Of a DNA stretch of 64,000 bases, positions 9,019 to 20,679 are shown piece after piece; the first letter of the stretch is position 1, and every line of letters starts with the position of its first letter. Made by a program: the position numbers and the translations under genes. The stretch is from Diplonema papillatum (taxonomy: Eukaryota; Euglenozoa; Diplonemea; Diplonemida; Diplonemidae), in contig JAPJBO010000061.1 in NCBI GenBank assembly GCA_030068145.1, forward strand, positions 248,001 through 312,000, given 5' to 3'. The notes below the pieces were generated by a model, which saw only the letters and a list, made by a program, of their open reading frames with translations, had not been told where the DNA came from and did no database searches.

Positions 9019-10039
9019 CTGACGACGCCAGGTCGGACACGGGTTTGCACACGAGGGAAGGGTCGGTGCAGCTTTTTTTGGACATGAACCCGAGGATGGA
9101 GAAGACGGCGAACCCGCCGATGATGCTGAAGCAGCTGTTGCACACGGTGACGAGCAGGTTCACCTTGTAGACGTCTTCGTTCTTCCGCGTGTACGACGAG
9201 AGGGTGATGGCGGTGCCCATGCCGGGGGACAGGGAGAACAGGATCTGCCCGCAGGCGGCGGCCCACATGTCGCCTTTGACGAGCATGTCCGTGTCGAATT
9301 TTCCGATGTAGAACTCGATGCCGTCGGCGGCGCCGTCCAGCGACAGCGACCGGACGAGCATGATGGCCAAGAGCAGCACGGGGAGGCCCACGGTCACGTA
9401 CGACACTTTCGCCGACGCTTCCATCCCTTTGAACAGCGCGAGGAACACGATCACCCACACCGTCAGTAGCCCGGCCACCAGCGGCCACTGCAGCCCCCCG
9501 GGCGACGTGACTTCGTCGTTCATGAGCAGCTCAGGGTCGAATCGGTTCAGCACCGTGTGCCACCAAAAGTTCTGCGACGCAGATGTATCCTTCGGGAGGG
9601 TGTCGGGCGGATTCGCCTCGTTCGTCCACGGCAGCGGGTCGTAAAACGAGTTGACCAAGTACACGCACGAGTACGAAAGCAACATGTTGTAGTACGTAAG
9701 CACGTACGTGATCATGACGCACGACGTCCAGCCGATGCCGACCCATCTCGGGTGCATGGTTCGGAAGCAGTTCATGGTGCTCCGGCGGGTGCTCTGGCCC
9801 CAGGTGAGCTCGAGGAAGTACATGGGAGAGGCCACGAGCACGAGGCAGATCAGGTACGCCAGTACAAAACTGCCGCCGCCCCACCTCCCGACGAGGTAGG
9901 GGAACCGCCAGAGGTTCCCGATCCCGATAGCGTAGCCCATGAGGGAGATCATGTAGTCCAGCGACGAGACCCCATCGCCACGGATGTCGTCTTCGACAGA
10001 TAGCACTTGGGGCTGCTCGCCCTGCTTGGGCGAGCTCAT
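9019..10039 (-). CDS. Sodium:neurotransmitter symporter (SLC6/SNF), exon 1
   Basis: It encodes residues 1-340 plus one base of a secondary active transporter that would move an amino acid or amine with sodium across a membrane. TM1 holds the sodium/substrate motif YAIGIGNLWRFPYL (36-49). TM6 holds QILFSLSPGMGTAI (265-278), whose backbone shapes the substrate site. TM7 is GGFAVFSILGFMS (308-320). The loop between TM3 and TM4 (about 133-180) is moderate in length. The start ATG at 10037-10039 gives a short cytoplasmic N-terminus. The exon ends at SDLASSG with donor GTCCGC; the conserved SSGxGLAF continues in exon 2. Known parts total 546 residues, short of the usual ~600 because the C-terminal tail is missing. 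Substrate cannot be assigned. Confidence 0.95.
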
Positions 10040-10085
10040 TCTCTCTCCCGCTCCCTCGTCAGACCCCCTTCCTTACCGGCTGGCA

Positions 10086-10100
10086 CCTGGCGAGAGAGGG
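10086..10100 (-). promoter_or_regulatory. Possible trans-splice acceptor of SNF mRNA
   Basis: The minus strand reads CCCTCTCTCGCCAG just 48 bases before the SNF ATG, a good pyrimidine tract and AG. If the host is a euglenozoan, spliced-leader addition would be expected here. No spliced-leader sequence is visible in the window, so this is inference. Confidence 0.3.
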
Positions 10101-10954
10101 TTGATGATCAGGAATCGCGTGGCGCAGCAGAAACTTGACGGAGGGCAATAACTACAATTGTGCTGCTTTGATACGTAGAAGTAGCTAGGTGTTGAACACA
10201 AACGTTAGCCGGTTCATCCCGCCTGTTAGACCGCTGTTGTTCAGAAGGTGTGAGGTTAGAACGCAGAGAATCTACGGCAATAGTCTGCACCAGTCGCAGA
10301 GGTAAGTATCTCCCCAGTCACGCACCGACTCGTGCTTCCGCACATTCCGTCAGTACAGGGTGCGAGGGGATCTAACCCGAGGCGATACCCCATGCCATGG
10401 ACTACGGGACAGCAGCTCACGACGGTCTGAGCCCGGCTCGCATTTTTTTGCGCGGATGTGCCGTGTCCCTGTTGGAAGGTCAGCAAAGGAATGTGGACAA
10501 AAGCATGTGGCGAATGTCCACCGGGGCGTTAGAAAAGGCCCCGTGTGTCGCAGCGCTTAGAAAGGTTAATGCGCGTGTAGATACGGGCTAGATGGTGATT
10601 GAACGCAATTGCATGCGAAGTTTCAGTTGCTTCTACGGCCTGTCCTGATGTCCTGTGTCTGCAACGTGAGCATCGCGATCACTGTGGCTCCTTCAGGGGC
10701 TTTCTCGAAGGTCAATCTGGAAAGCGATGCAGGAAGGCCTTAACTGGCGAGCCTGTGGGTTGTCTGCAATCGCCAAGGTCACACTCCGTGGTGCAAACAA
10801 GTGGGGGAAAACTACGAAATCGAAGCAAGTAAGTGATGTGCGTGCTGGCAGTGCATATGAAAAGGCGCTTGCTACCTGAGCCACTCCAGTCCCGCTGCCT
10901 CCAGCGCAACTCTTTCATTCCGGAAGTAGCGGCACAGGTCACTGCGTCACGCGG
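10101..10954. other. No supported gene
   Basis: Unique-looking sequence between the SNF 5' end and the next gene's repeats. Only short, unconvincing open frames are present. It may hold untranslated regions of both genes. Confidence 0.4.
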
Positions 10955-12400
10955 TTGGTCCGCAACTTCAAGCCGACGACTGACTCGGGAGGTTCAACGC
11001 CACCGTCTCCGGCTGCCATCTGCCGGAGCCACCAGTCGTCGTACCGGCAGCGCACCACCTCCCAGCGCAGCCAAGGCGCCTTTTTGTCGAGGCGGCTCTC
11101 GTTGCTCCGCATAAGTGCACTCCGCCACGCCGTCTCCGCCTTCCACACGGACCGCACTGGTGGAGGAAGCTTCAGAGGAAATGAGAGGGATACGGCGTCG
11201 ACAGAGCCATACGTCAACCCTGAGCAAGCTCCCCAAGTGCAGCCAAGGCGCCTCTTTGTCGAGGCGGCTCTCGTTGCTCCGCTTAAGTGCACTCTGCCAC
11301 GCCGTCTCCGCCTTCCTCACGGACCGCACGGTGGAGGAAGTTTGAGAGGAAATGAGAGGGATAAGGCGTCGACAGAGCCATGCGTCAAGTCGATAACCCC
11401 TGAGCAAGCTCCGAGGTCAAGCAGGAGAACCTTCATCCGCCGGTCGCGGTTTCACACGATTGGCCCGCAACTTCAAGCGCCGACGACTGACTCGGGTGGT
11501 TCAACGCCACCAGTCGTCGTACCTGCAGCGTACCACCTCCCCCAGTGCAGATAAGGCGCCTTGTTGTCGAGGTGGCTCTCGTTGCTCCGCTTAAGTGCAC
11601 TCCGCCACGCCGTCTCCGCCTTCCACACGGACCGCACGGGTAGAGGAAGCTTCAGAGGAAATGAGAGGGATACGGCGTCGACAGAGCCATGCGTCAAGCC
11701 GATGACCCCTGAGCAAGCTCCGAGATCAAGCAGGAGAACCTTCATCCGCCGGTCGCGGTTTCACACGATTGGCCCGCAACTTCAGGCGCCGACGACTGAC
11801 TCGGGTGGTTCAACGCCACCAGTCGTCGTACCTGCAGCGTACCACCTCCCCCAGTGCAGATAAGGCGCCTTGTTGTCGAGGTGGCTCTCGTTGCTCCGCA
11901 TAAGTGCACTCCGCCACGCCGTCTCCGCCTTCCACACGGACCGCACGGGTAGAGGAAGCTTCAGAGGAAATGAGAGGGATACCGTCGACAGAGCCATGCG
12001 TCAAGCCGATGACCCCTGAGCAAGCTCCGAGATCAAGCAGGAGAACCTTCATCCGCCGGTCGCGGTTTCACGCGGTTGGCCCGCAACTTCAAGCCGACGA
12101 CTGACTCGGGTGGTTCAACGCCACCGTCTCCGGCTGCGATCTGCCGGAGCCACCAGTCGTCGTACCTGCAGCGCACCACTTCCCAGTGCAGCCAAGGCGC
12201 CTTTTTGTCGAGGGGGCTCTCATTGCTCCGCATAAGTGCACTCCGCCACACCATCTCCGCCTTCCACACGGACCGCACGGGTGGAGGAAGCTTCAGAGGA
12301 AATGAGAGGGACACGGCGTCGACAGAGTCCTGCGTCAAGCCGATGACCCCTGAGCAAGCTCCTAGGTCAAGGAGGAGAAACTTCAGCCAAAGGTCGCGGT
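10955..12400 (-). repeat. Tandem amplification of a coding segment
   Basis: A unit of about 310-336 bp is repeated about four times plus one short copy (about 171 bp spacing). Anchors CTCTCGTTGCTCCGC appear near 11096, 11268, 11575, 11883 and 12216 (the last with one change). On the minus strand each unit starts near LLLDLGACSGVIGL and runs through SVDAVSLSFPLKLP and VWKAE. Copies differ by small indels: some keep RCRYDDWW, others shift frame to a WYAAGTTTGG reading. The copy at 12033-12400 is in frame with upstream unique coding sequence and is probably the ancestor. Confidence 0.8.
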
Positions 12401-12704
12401 GCAGGACGACACCCAGGTGGCACACGGCGGCTTGGGTGGCGGCAACGTCCGGCGTCGACGGTTGGTTCTGCACGAGGAATTCGGCGAGTTCCGCCACCGT
12501 GCAACTGCCCGAGAACCGCTGGAGGACAGTCTGGACGAAGACCAGCGCCGACGTCTCGGGCAGCGCAGCGAGGAGCGGGTAGTGCAGCCGGTTGCGGTGC
12601 ACGGCGGGGACGTCCGCGTAGCGCGCCAGCACGGGCCCGGTCGGGTACCTGCCGGCCGTGTCTCGCAGCAGCGCTTCCTCCTCGGGACCGGCGGGCCGCC
12701 CCAT
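12033..12704 (-). CDS. Unknown protein, 5' exon with duplicated segment
   Basis: ATG at 12702-12704 in context GATAAAATGG opens a frame beginning MGRPAGPEEEALLRD. About 110 residues of unique sequence follow, including a plausible helical stretch (LAALPETSALVFVQTVLQRF), then the segment amplified downstream. I do not recognise the family. The frame stays open to 12033, but the real exon may end earlier: CTGCAG followed by GTACGACG near 12165 is a good donor. An upstream in-frame ATG at 12770 lies within satellite sequence and is less likely. GC content and codon pattern match the recognised genes. Confidence 0.55.
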   Translation of the reverse strand: MGRPAGPEEEALLRDTAGRYPTGPVLARYADVPAVHRNRLHYPLLAALPETSALVFVQTVLQRFSGSCTVAELAEFLVQNQPSTPDVAATQAAVCHLGVVLHRDLWLKFLLLDLGACSGVIGLTQDSVDAVSLSFPLKLPPPVRSVWKAEMVWRSALMRSNESPLDKKAPWLHWEVVRCRYDDWWLRQIAAGDGGVEPPESVVGLKLRANRVKPRPADEGSPA

Positions 12705-12734
12705 TTTATCGATTGCCCCTTCACCTCCGCCACA

Positions 12735-13440
12735 TAAGAAAGCTGGGGGGGGGGAACCTTGAACTAACATTGGCGTAGCATCGCAGGCCCTTTCACCTCC
12801 GCCATACGAAAGCTGGGAGGGAACCTTGAACTAACATTAGCGTAGCATCGCAGGCCCTTTCACCTCCGCCACATACGAAAGCTGGGGGGGAACCTTGAAC
12901 TAATTAGCGTAGCATCGCAGGCCCTTTCACCTCCGCCACATACGAAAGCTGGGGGAGGAACCTTGAACTGGCATTAGCGTAGCATCGCAGGCCCCTTCAC
13001 CTTCGCCACATAAGAAAGCTGGGGGGGAACCTTGAACTAACATTAGCGCAGCATCAACACATACACACAGGCCCCCTCACCTTCGCCACATAAGAAAGCT
13101 GGGAGGGAACCTTGAACTAACGTTAGCGTAGCATCGCAGGCCCTTTCACCTCCGCCACATACGAAAGCTGGGGGGGGAACCTTGAACTAGCATTAGCGTA
13201 GCATCGCAGGCCCCCTCACCTCCGCCACATAAGAAAGCTGGGGGGGAACCTTGAACTAACATTAGCGCAGCATCAACACATACACACAGGCCCCCTCACC
13301 TTCGCCACATACGAAAGCTGGGGGGGAAACCTTGAACTAACATTAGCGTGGCATCAACACATACAACAGGCCCCCTCACCTTCGCCACATAAGAAAGCTG
13401 GAGCGGAACCTTGAACTAACATTAGCGTGACATCAGCACA
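12735..13440. repeat. 68 bp minisatellite
   Basis: About ten units of CTTTCACCTCCGCCACATA, CGAAAGCTGGGGGG, AACCTTGAACTAACATTAGC, GTAGCATCGCAGGCC. Variants replace GTAGCATCG by GCAGCATCAACACATAC. It abuts the start of the unknown gene and would lie in its promoter or leader. Confidence 0.9.
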
Positions 13441-13829
13441 TATGAGTGAGCATCATTGCTTGACTTTCGACTACCATAGATGGACGCCTACTGCAGGCGC
13501 GTGAATTTGGTAGGTGTTTCGTAGGCTTTGTAGGCTCATGGCAAGCACTTTGTAGGCGCATTTCCCGCCTACCAACTTCAGAATCATGTTGGCAGGAGCT
13601 TTGGGCAATGGGTGGTTCACCAGATCTCGGGCTACTTTTGGCCTGGGCTTAGCAAGCAGAGCACGTACATGCAGTAGGTGAGTGCAGCATCCAGAGCATG
13701 CACACTGCGGACTTACTGAAAAGCACCCGTACCGTGGTAGGCTGTGGTGGAGGATACTTACGTCTTCTCAGACCATGCACTGGTTGTGCACGTGGCGTAC
13801 GGGGGGGCACCTTGATCTAAGGTTTAAAC

Positions 13830-13970
13830 AGAACGGTGCGTTCACATGCACGGTAGAGTCCAGCCGTCAACTAAACGCGTGTAAATCTACACCCGAAATG
13901 TGAGTGTGACACCCGCTTTCTTGAGTTTTTGCTCCAGCTTCTGAGGCACTCCACGGGGTAGGATCAGAGG
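13830..13970 (+). mobile_element. MITE-1 copy
   Basis: The left end is degraded (ACGGTAGAGTCCAGCC); the right end is CTCCAGCTTCTGAGGCACTC. Internal CTACACCCGAAATG and GTGTGACACCCGCTTT are as in the 60360 copy. Confidence 0.65.
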
Positions 13971-14069
13971 ATCGCTTCGATCAATTTCGGTTGCCGCTAC
14001 AAAGCACCGCTGTCAGTGAGTAGGGCATGTGGTCTCAGACAGCTTTCTGGAATCCAAGAAGGGTGAGAA

Positions 14070-14320
14070 CGAGTTTTTCATAGCAACTTTTGTACTGACG
14101 AGAACATTTCCGGAACAACGGTTGAAACAGAAAACGAAGCCAGCGAAAAGGTGCTTACATACAGGAAACCCCCCCGAGAGAGGTTTGTACCCTGTGCACG
14201 GCACGCGAAGAATAAGACGCGTTCGCCTTCTCATTTTTTCATCACCCTCCTTGGTCAGTTGATGCTGATCGTCTCGTCCGTTACTTCGTTTTCGGTAAAA
14301 GCCCCAACTCCGGAAATGTT
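14070..14320 (-). mobile_element. Family H repeat copy
   Basis: Inverse of 44655-44890. Shared blocks include CATTTCCGGAACAACGGTTG, AACGAAGCCAGCGAAAA, TCACCCTCC..GGTCAGTTGATGCTG and CCCAACTCCGGAAATG. Confidence 0.65.
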
Positions 14321-14585
14321 TTTGGTTTTTTTTTTGTCTTTTACTTTGTGGAACATGGTGGCTGCAAGTCTGGTTTTCTTTCAGCCAAGGCAGGCATCTG
14401 CGGGCGACGTTTGAGGGGTGGGAGGGGGCGAAAGACATAGTGTCATGTATGTTGGATGATAGCGCCAAGTCCTGAGGAAAGGGGGAACGGGGACGCTGCA
14501 AGTATCTCTTGACCGTAGTTTCTATCGAACTAGTCGTAATTATGACCAGGCATGCGTGCCGTTTGCGGTTGCCTACACGTCGGTG

Positions 14586-15400
14586 CTAACTCTTGCGACA
14601 CGGCGGCTCCCCCCCCCCAGGAATCCAGAGGAAGGTTCCTCTTCGCGCCTTTCTCCCCCGCGCATTTCCGGCTTTTTTTTGAACGTGACGAACGTCTCGT
14701 AGGAAGACTGGATTCGAGTCAGTCCACCCTCTTGGCCCCGGTGGCTTCCTTTTCTGTCGCGTATGTCTGGCGGGGCTGCTGCAGCCAGGATCGCCATTGG
14801 TCTTTGTCATTTTGTTTGGAAAATGGCCTGCCACCGGGCCTGATCCCGGGACGTTGTGTGGGCAAACGGTGGCCTGGCTGGTCACCCGTTCCCCCCTGTG
14901 TCTAACCCTCGGCTGGGGATCTAAATCGGAGATGCCAACCTCCTCGCGGTGGTCCCCGTCCACGTGCGCAAGCACAGCTGATGGCAACACGTGCACAGAG
15001 CGCTGCTCAGGGTTGAAGGCCTCTCGCGACTACTGGACGATAATACGAATGCAATCCCTTACGAACCCTCGGCTGGGGATCTAAATCAACCTCCTCGCGG
15101 TGGTCCCCGTCCACGTGCGCAAGCACGGCTAATGGCAACACGTGCACAGAGCGCTGCTCAGGGTTGAAGGCCTCTCGGGACTACTGGACGATAGTACGAA
15201 TGCAATCCCTTATGAAGCCCTCGGCGGGGAGTCGCACCTTCAGGACAGATGCCGGGGCGGACGCGACTCCGGTCAGGGACAGCTTTTCCTCCGAAGGGGG
15301 TTCACACTCGAATCTCGGCGCACATGCACCCTCTGAAGAAACGCCCCTGCAGCAACAACGACCTCCGCAACACCGGAAAAGGCCGCTCTTCCTCATGGAA
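14586..15400 (-). pseudogene. Possible decayed coding region with tandem duplication
   Basis: On the minus strand 15396-15184 is open and protein-like, ending LPAEGFIRDCIRTIVQ, then an in-frame TAG. The same frame continues with SREAFNPEQRSVHVLP and LAVLAHVDGDHREEV. The part encoding the latter is duplicated in tandem (14893-15058 and 15064-15225, about 165 bp apart). The TAG sits in both copies. It may be a broken gene or a spliced exon whose borders I cannot fix. No family is recognised. Confidence 0.35.
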
Positions 15401-15689
15401 AAAAGCTTACTTTTAGCTGTTCCAGCTAAAAAAGAAAAGGTAACGTTGGTGGCGGGAACCTGAGTGCAATCAGGTCAAGCCGCGGTAACAGACAAAAGGC
15501 TTCCCAGGATCTCGCATTTTTCAGGGGGAAAATATTAGTTTAATGCAAAAGGCAGGACACTCATGTTTGATGCTAGCACCAAGTGTTTGAACTTGTTGCA
15601 TTTGTGTGATTGTCAGGCCTTCGACTACCCTAAGCAACGCACTATTACCAAGTGTTGGAAGGAATCCTGCCTCTCTGTATGTTCTATGT

Positions 15690-15765
15690 GTGCATCAAGT
15701 CTTCTTCAAAAAAAACGGACATGTCGAACATTTCCGTCCCGGCTGGCGCTTATGTAAAAAAGAAC
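15690..15765 (+). mobile_element. Family B 3'-end fragment
   Basis: CGAACATTTCCGTCCCGGCT then GGCGCTTATGTAAAAAAG, the B tail only. Confidence 0.55.
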
Positions 15766-15984
15766 AAGATTCGCTAATACACACTTTCAAGAAAGATAAC
15801 GAAGAGCTCTGAAGAGAGAATAGCTGAGTTGCAGGCTCGCCGACTCCCGCGGCACAACTACTCAACAATTCGCTCAGGATTTTGCTTGCGCTCAAAATAT
15901 TGTTGGTACGACAGAAGAAAGGAAAATAACTGGGACGTTCAGCGTAGGGATGGCGCTCGAAACAGCATAAGTACACGTCACGCT

Positions 15985-17199
15985 TTAAGCCGTGATGGTG
16001 ACGGTGGTATTGAGAGGGCAGTTGCACGAGCTGAAGCAAGCCAGCAAGAGGTACTGGCCGGGCTCGACGACGTGTTGGTGAGTCCCCGCGATCGCATCCC
16101 ACGTGGTGTAGCCCAGATCGTGCACGGGGAACGTGACGGTGATGTCCTGCGTGTTCGAGAGCATCCACTCCTTCGCGAACCCGGCCAGGTTGCGCGTGTT
16201 GCGGGCCTGGGCGCTCGTCGCCAGCTGCGCGAAGTACACTTGCAGCGTTTCCGCCGGGCCGCCGGTCAGCGCACCGGCGAACAGCGAGTAGGATGCGGTG
16301 ACCCGGATCGAATCATTCGGCGAGAACATCGTCGCGTTCGCCGCCACTCGCGTCATGTTGAAGGCGGTGTATCCGAGCCCGTGGCCGAAGCACCACAGAG
16401 GCAGGTACTCGCCGCCGTCAATGGAAGGCCGCGGGACGCCGTTCGGCATGTAGTCCTCCTGCCTCAGGTGGAACCACGGGGTCGTGTACGTGTGCAAAAA
16501 CGCCGACCCTTGCGGGAACGGCTGAGCGAGGCGCCCGACGGGCTGCTGGTTGCCGAGCAGCACGTCGAGGATGCCAGGACCCCCTTGCTCGCCCGGCCGC
16601 CAGGCCTCGACGATGGCGAGCTTGCTCGCGGGGTTGAGGACGAGCGAGTTCCAAGGGCCGTACTTCGAGTTCTTCCCTTCGCCGAACGTGGCGGTTCGCC
16701 CGGAGACGAGGACGATCACCATCGGCTTGCCGGTCGCCAGGACCTGCTGGATCAGGTCGAGCTGCGAACCCGGCAAATCAAGCTCCACCCGGTCCAGCCC
16801 TTCACCGCACGTGGTGGTGTCATCACCCATCACAGCGATCACGTAGTCGCTCTGTTGTGCGGCTTGCACAGCCGCGGGGATCCTCGAGACGTCGTCGGTG
16901 TTGATATCGACGCCCTCCTGGTACAGCACTTCGCCGCCCGTCTTCGCCGCGTACTCCGTAATCGCGTCGAGCACCGTCACTACCTGGCCGGGACCCACGA
17001 ACGGACTGTACGCGCCGACCATGTTCTCGCTCACGGAGCAGTACGACGCGTTCCCCGGGCAACCGGCGTTCGGCCCGATGACCGCAAACTTGAGCCCCCG
17101 CCCGGGGCCGATGGGCAGCACGTTGTTCGTGTTCTGCAGGAGGACCACCGAGTTCGCCACCGCGAAGCGGGCCAGGTCGATGTGCTCTTGCGCGTGGAC
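15985..17199 (-). CDS. Glycoside hydrolase family 3 enzyme, exon 3
   Basis: Residues 412-815 with stop TAA at 15985-15987. It holds the GH3 C-terminal domain: ARFAVANSVVLLQN opens it, YQEGVDI, YVIAVMGDD, DRVELDLPGSQLDLI and TGKPMVIVLVSGR are family-typical, and WRPGEQGG and GNQQPVGRL lead to the end of the domain. A fibronectin-III-like tail follows from about residue 700 (TASYSLFAGAL to the stop). The acceptor is CACGCAG (AG at 17200-17201), phase 0. The TTC-rich minus-strand 3' flank was not checked for poly(A) signals. Confidence 0.93.
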   Translation of the reverse strand, partial: VHAQEHIDLARFAVANSVVLLQNTNNVLPIGPGRGLKFAVIGPNAGCPGNASYCSVSENMVGAYSPFVGPGQVVTVLDAITEYAAKTGGEVLYQEGVDINTDDVSRIPAAVQAAQQSDYVIAVMGDDTTTCGEGLDRVELDLPGSQLDLIQQVLATGKPMVIVLVSGRTATFGEGKNSKYGPWNSLVLNPASKLAIVEAWRPGEQGGPGILDVLLGNQQPVGRLAQPFPQGSAFLHTYTTPWFHLRQEDYMPNGVPRPSIDGGEYLPLWCFGHGLGYTAFNMTRVAANATMFSPNDSIRVTASYSLFAGALTGGPAETLQVYFAQLATSAQARNTRNLAGFAKEWMLSNTQDITVTFPVHDLGYTTWDAIAGTHQHVVEPGQYLLLACFSSCNCPLNTTVTITA

Positions 17200-17465
17200 C
17201 TGCGTGTTTTTTAGACTATTTCTTGTAGTAAGCGGTCGGTTTTTTGAAGTCTCCGTTTGACTTGTGAGGCGAGGGGGAAAATGTTTCTTGGGTTTGAAGA
17301 GCGCGTGGTGCGAGGGGGAAGGGGAGGTTTTCCTTTTGTGCTGTTAGAGCAGGGTCTGGGCAGTGTGTTTTCATTCCTTTACGTACTTTGTGTCGCTTTT
17401 ACTTTACTGTTTACTGTCACATGTGGTTGCGCATCCGTGTAACTTCGTTTTTAGCGTATGTGGTT

Positions 17466-17690
17466 TTTTAGAGTTAAAGTTCGCTTGAAATTCCGGGGAT
17501 TTAGGGTCTCCGTGTTTTTTGTTTTTGTTTGCGCGTGCCGGTTGATTGTTTTCCCACTCGTGTTCACCCTGTGTCATTTTCAGGTTCAGGTTGGCAATTC
17601 TGATCAACCACCAAAACGCGCCGCCTACGTCTTTTTAACGTGCACAAGGGCAACCTGCAAGATTGTTGTTACCAAAAAAACTGTTTACCA
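17466..17690 (+). mobile_element. Family E plus degraded family C
   Basis: AAGTTCGCTTGAAATTCCGG (E) is followed by a C copy whose donor and acceptor positions are mutated (CAGGTTGGC and TTTTTAACG). It lies in GH3 intron 2, antisense to the gene. Confidence 0.6.
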
Positions 17691-17862
17691 CAGAAGGCGA
17701 CAGTATCGGATTTGGGGTGGCGCTCCTGACAGTGTGTGGGGGAAACTGGATCTCTCTGCAATGTTGGGTGGACCCCCGCCTTTCCAAGAAGAAGTTTCGC
17801 AGTCCCAAACGGTGTTGTCGAGGCAGCATCGTTTCAGCCCTTTCGCAGTTTGATGGTATTCG

Positions 17863-18150
17863 GGGTCTAAAAATGCCCAATTTTTGCGTTTTCTGCGGAG
17901 TTTCTCAATACCTCGCTTTTTTGAGTGGGAAACTTGGATCAGTCTGGGGAAAACGGGTCCGGGGGTCTTTCTCTCGCCGAACTTGCCACCACAGGCCGAA
18001 TTTAGCATCGCCCGAACTTGGCATCATTCGAACATGTTGCTTCACCGGAACTTAGCAACACTCGAACGTAGCATCACTCGAACCCAGCTTCACCAGAACT
18101 TAGCAACGCCCGAACTTAGCTTCGCCCGAACTGTACTGTTGCCCGAACTT
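17863..18150 (+). repeat. Family K repeat copy
   Basis: TTTGCGTTTTCTGCGGAGTT and CTCAATACCTCGC are followed by a short-period array of CGAACTTAGC-type decamers (CGCCCGAACTTAGC, ACTCGAACGTAGC). Similar blocks are at 41405-41630 and 41850-42020. It lies in GH3 intron 2. Confidence 0.65.
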
Positions 18151-19387
18151 TAACTGCTGCCTCTAGTCTCGCTGTGCGCCGGTCTTTACCGTGCGCACAT
18201 TGATTTTTTTGACAAGCTTAGTTCGCTGATTTGCCGGCACCCCTTGTCGTTGCCCAGGTCAGTTTCCACCTCCGAGTTCTCCTCTGGCTTGTCAGATCAC
18301 TTTTTTTCCTTGAGTTTGGAGTTTGCTGAGCAACTGCCAGGTTTGCTACTTTTAGTAGATGGCTTTCGTCACCCCTAAGCTCCTTGGCCAGGAGCTTCGC
18401 CGTAGGCGGATTTGGCCTGCGCCCCACTCTCTACACTGATGAGAATTTCTGAGCAGGATTACGCTTACAAAGTGACGCTGTTGTACAAACGCGAATCAGT
18501 GAAATAAACTAGCAGGTTTGCTGCAGGATTTTTAGCAGATGACTTGATAGCGGTCTCCATGTCTGTAGGTTGGGTGGCTTGGTCGCCCAGGTTGGCGCAT
18601 CCAGTGGTCGAATTCCAGCTTCTGGCCAGGCCTTCGCCGGTGCTGGCGAGCCACTCCTTGTCACGCTGCTTCGACCCGAGACACCTCAAGCTGAAAGCGG
18701 CCCACAGCGACTTGACAGCCAAGCACAGACGAGGATTGGGTCTTGCCGTGGTTTTCGGCCTTATCCCTGTGACGGAGTAGCTACATCGAGGAGCTCTCTC
18801 AAGGAGCGATCGGAGTGGTGGTGAACGACCATTCCTTCGGAGCACGAATGAACGGAACGGTCCCATCGAGGACGCAGGCTGAAATATACGTGATACTGCA
18901 GCAGAGGCAGCGTTGCGAGGAGACTCACGTACAGCCGAACCGTCGGTTCTGTGATAACCAAAGCGCAATCGCCAGAGTGACCGGCAAGAAAAGCGCCACG
19001 GACCCGTTGTAGATATTCCCAGCTACGCCGATAATAGAGTGGGTCAAATGACACGCGGACAATGAGTTCATCAAGCGGACGAAGCCGCCGGAAGAGCGCA
19101 GCATCGCCGAAGCAACTGTGACGTCAAAGGGGTCTACCGGGACGTCGGGATACAACGTGGCCGCACCAATGCAGATGGAAGAGAACAAAAGGTTCGTTCG
19201 CAACACTGCACTACCTCACGAGAGTTGTTTGCCGGCTCAGAAGCTTGCAAAGTGCCACTGCTTGAAAGTGGTTGTAATAAAGACAGGATCGGATTATCGC
19301 CGAGGAAAATGCGTGGTTGACTTCCTGCTCTGCTGGGTGGAACGAGAGGCCTAGAAGCCGACAGTTTCACCGCTGCCGACGTGACCA

Positions 19388-20431
19388 TTGTTCGCAGTTT
19401 TTTTAAAACTCGGGGAGAAGGCCCCGGAGATAAAAAACTCCACAGTGTCCTGGGTTTTTGCAGAAGACCTTGACGACCATTGCTTGCCGCGCGTCTGCGC
19501 AAGTGCCCGAACGCGGAGAAGTGCCCTCTGCGTGTTTTGCTGGACTCTTTCCCTGTTTCGCATGAACAAGCAAAACAAACCTTTGAAAGCAAATCGATTG
19601 TCTTCTGTTGCTGGGCGCCCAAGAGACATGAAAGAAACAGGGTCCCGGGAGAGTCAACAGAGGAGGAATGCCAAGAAGCCCTGCGGGACATGCAGCTTGG
19701 GGAAGGTGGGAAGTTCGTCGACTTGAAAACTAAGACGTCATCTCCGGTTTTCAACCTCGTGGGGACATCTGTTTCGAGGTGGAGGCCGGAAAGACGCACT
19801 CTGCAAAGTGTGCAGGCCGGCAGTCTTGATGAAGGCTGCCGGACAACCCAAGGCAAGGCGGGGATACGTGCTCGGAGTCGTTCAAAATTGGGCGGACCCG
19901 AAGGCAACCAAGGCGCGGAAGCGACACCAATCGTCACCCTTTCATGCGGATGCGTTGGAACTGAAAGCGCACAACATTTTTGCAGCGGTGGAAGGCGTTC
20001 CTGAGCGAACCGTTGCACGGCCAATGGAGATTGACGCGTACGAGTCTGACACGGACGACGAGCCGTGCAGGGGTCTGTTCCACTTGCACTCCCGCACCTA
20101 CGCAGGGGTCATGGCGACTGTCGCGCAACCCTCTTCGCCGCCGAAAACCACGCCGACTCCAACTCCTCAAGCCCCGACACCGCGGCCCCTATCAGCCTCA
20201 GCAATCAGATCCCCAGCTCCAAAAACTTCTGCAGTGTCAGCAGCCTCAAGAAGCGTGAAAACGGAAGAAAGAGAAGGAACTCGGCGCAAGCGGTCAAGCA
20301 GTGCTTGGTGCGATACTGTCGCCATCCGTGTGGCAAAAACGCATTGTCTTCGTTCCACAGCCGACGCGGATATAGTACGACTGGGATGGTATCCCAGTCT
20401 ACGTTCGGTAGGCCCGTTTTCTCTAGGGTAG
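19388..20431 (+). pseudogene. Frame-broken coding-like stretch, possible element relic
   Basis: The plus strand shows three overlapping open frames with protein-like composition: LGEKAPEIKNSTVSWVFAED (19388 on), CPNAEKCPLRVLLDSFPV and EECQEALRDMQLGEGGKFV (19480 on), then from 19808 a basic region and a Pro/Thr/Ser-rich part (MEIDAYESDTDDEP). Cys/His spacing is suggestive but not a clear zinc knuckle. It lies inside GH3 intron 2 on the opposite strand to all genes, so a decayed mobile-element ORF is likely. No family is recognised. Confidence 0.3.
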
Positions 20432-20679
20432 GCACAGGCGGCATATTGTGTTGCCGACGGATACTTTTTATTTGTGTGAACCCCCTGTTTTAAGTGATTT
20501 AGCACAGCCCGCTGCCATCCGATGTTTTTTTTTTTGATGATAGACAAGCAAGCTTGCTACCATAAAAAAAGAGTGGCAACGGTGGAAGCTAAACAAGATA
20601 TTTGACATGCGCAGCTTTTAGATGTGTGGGAGGGGCGGACTGTCTCTCATGCTTGATGCTAGCATCAAGTCTTCTTCGA

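Noticed and set aside
15829-17214. 461-codon plus-strand ORF over GH3 exon 3
   Set aside because: Antisense shadow of a recognised enzyme exon.
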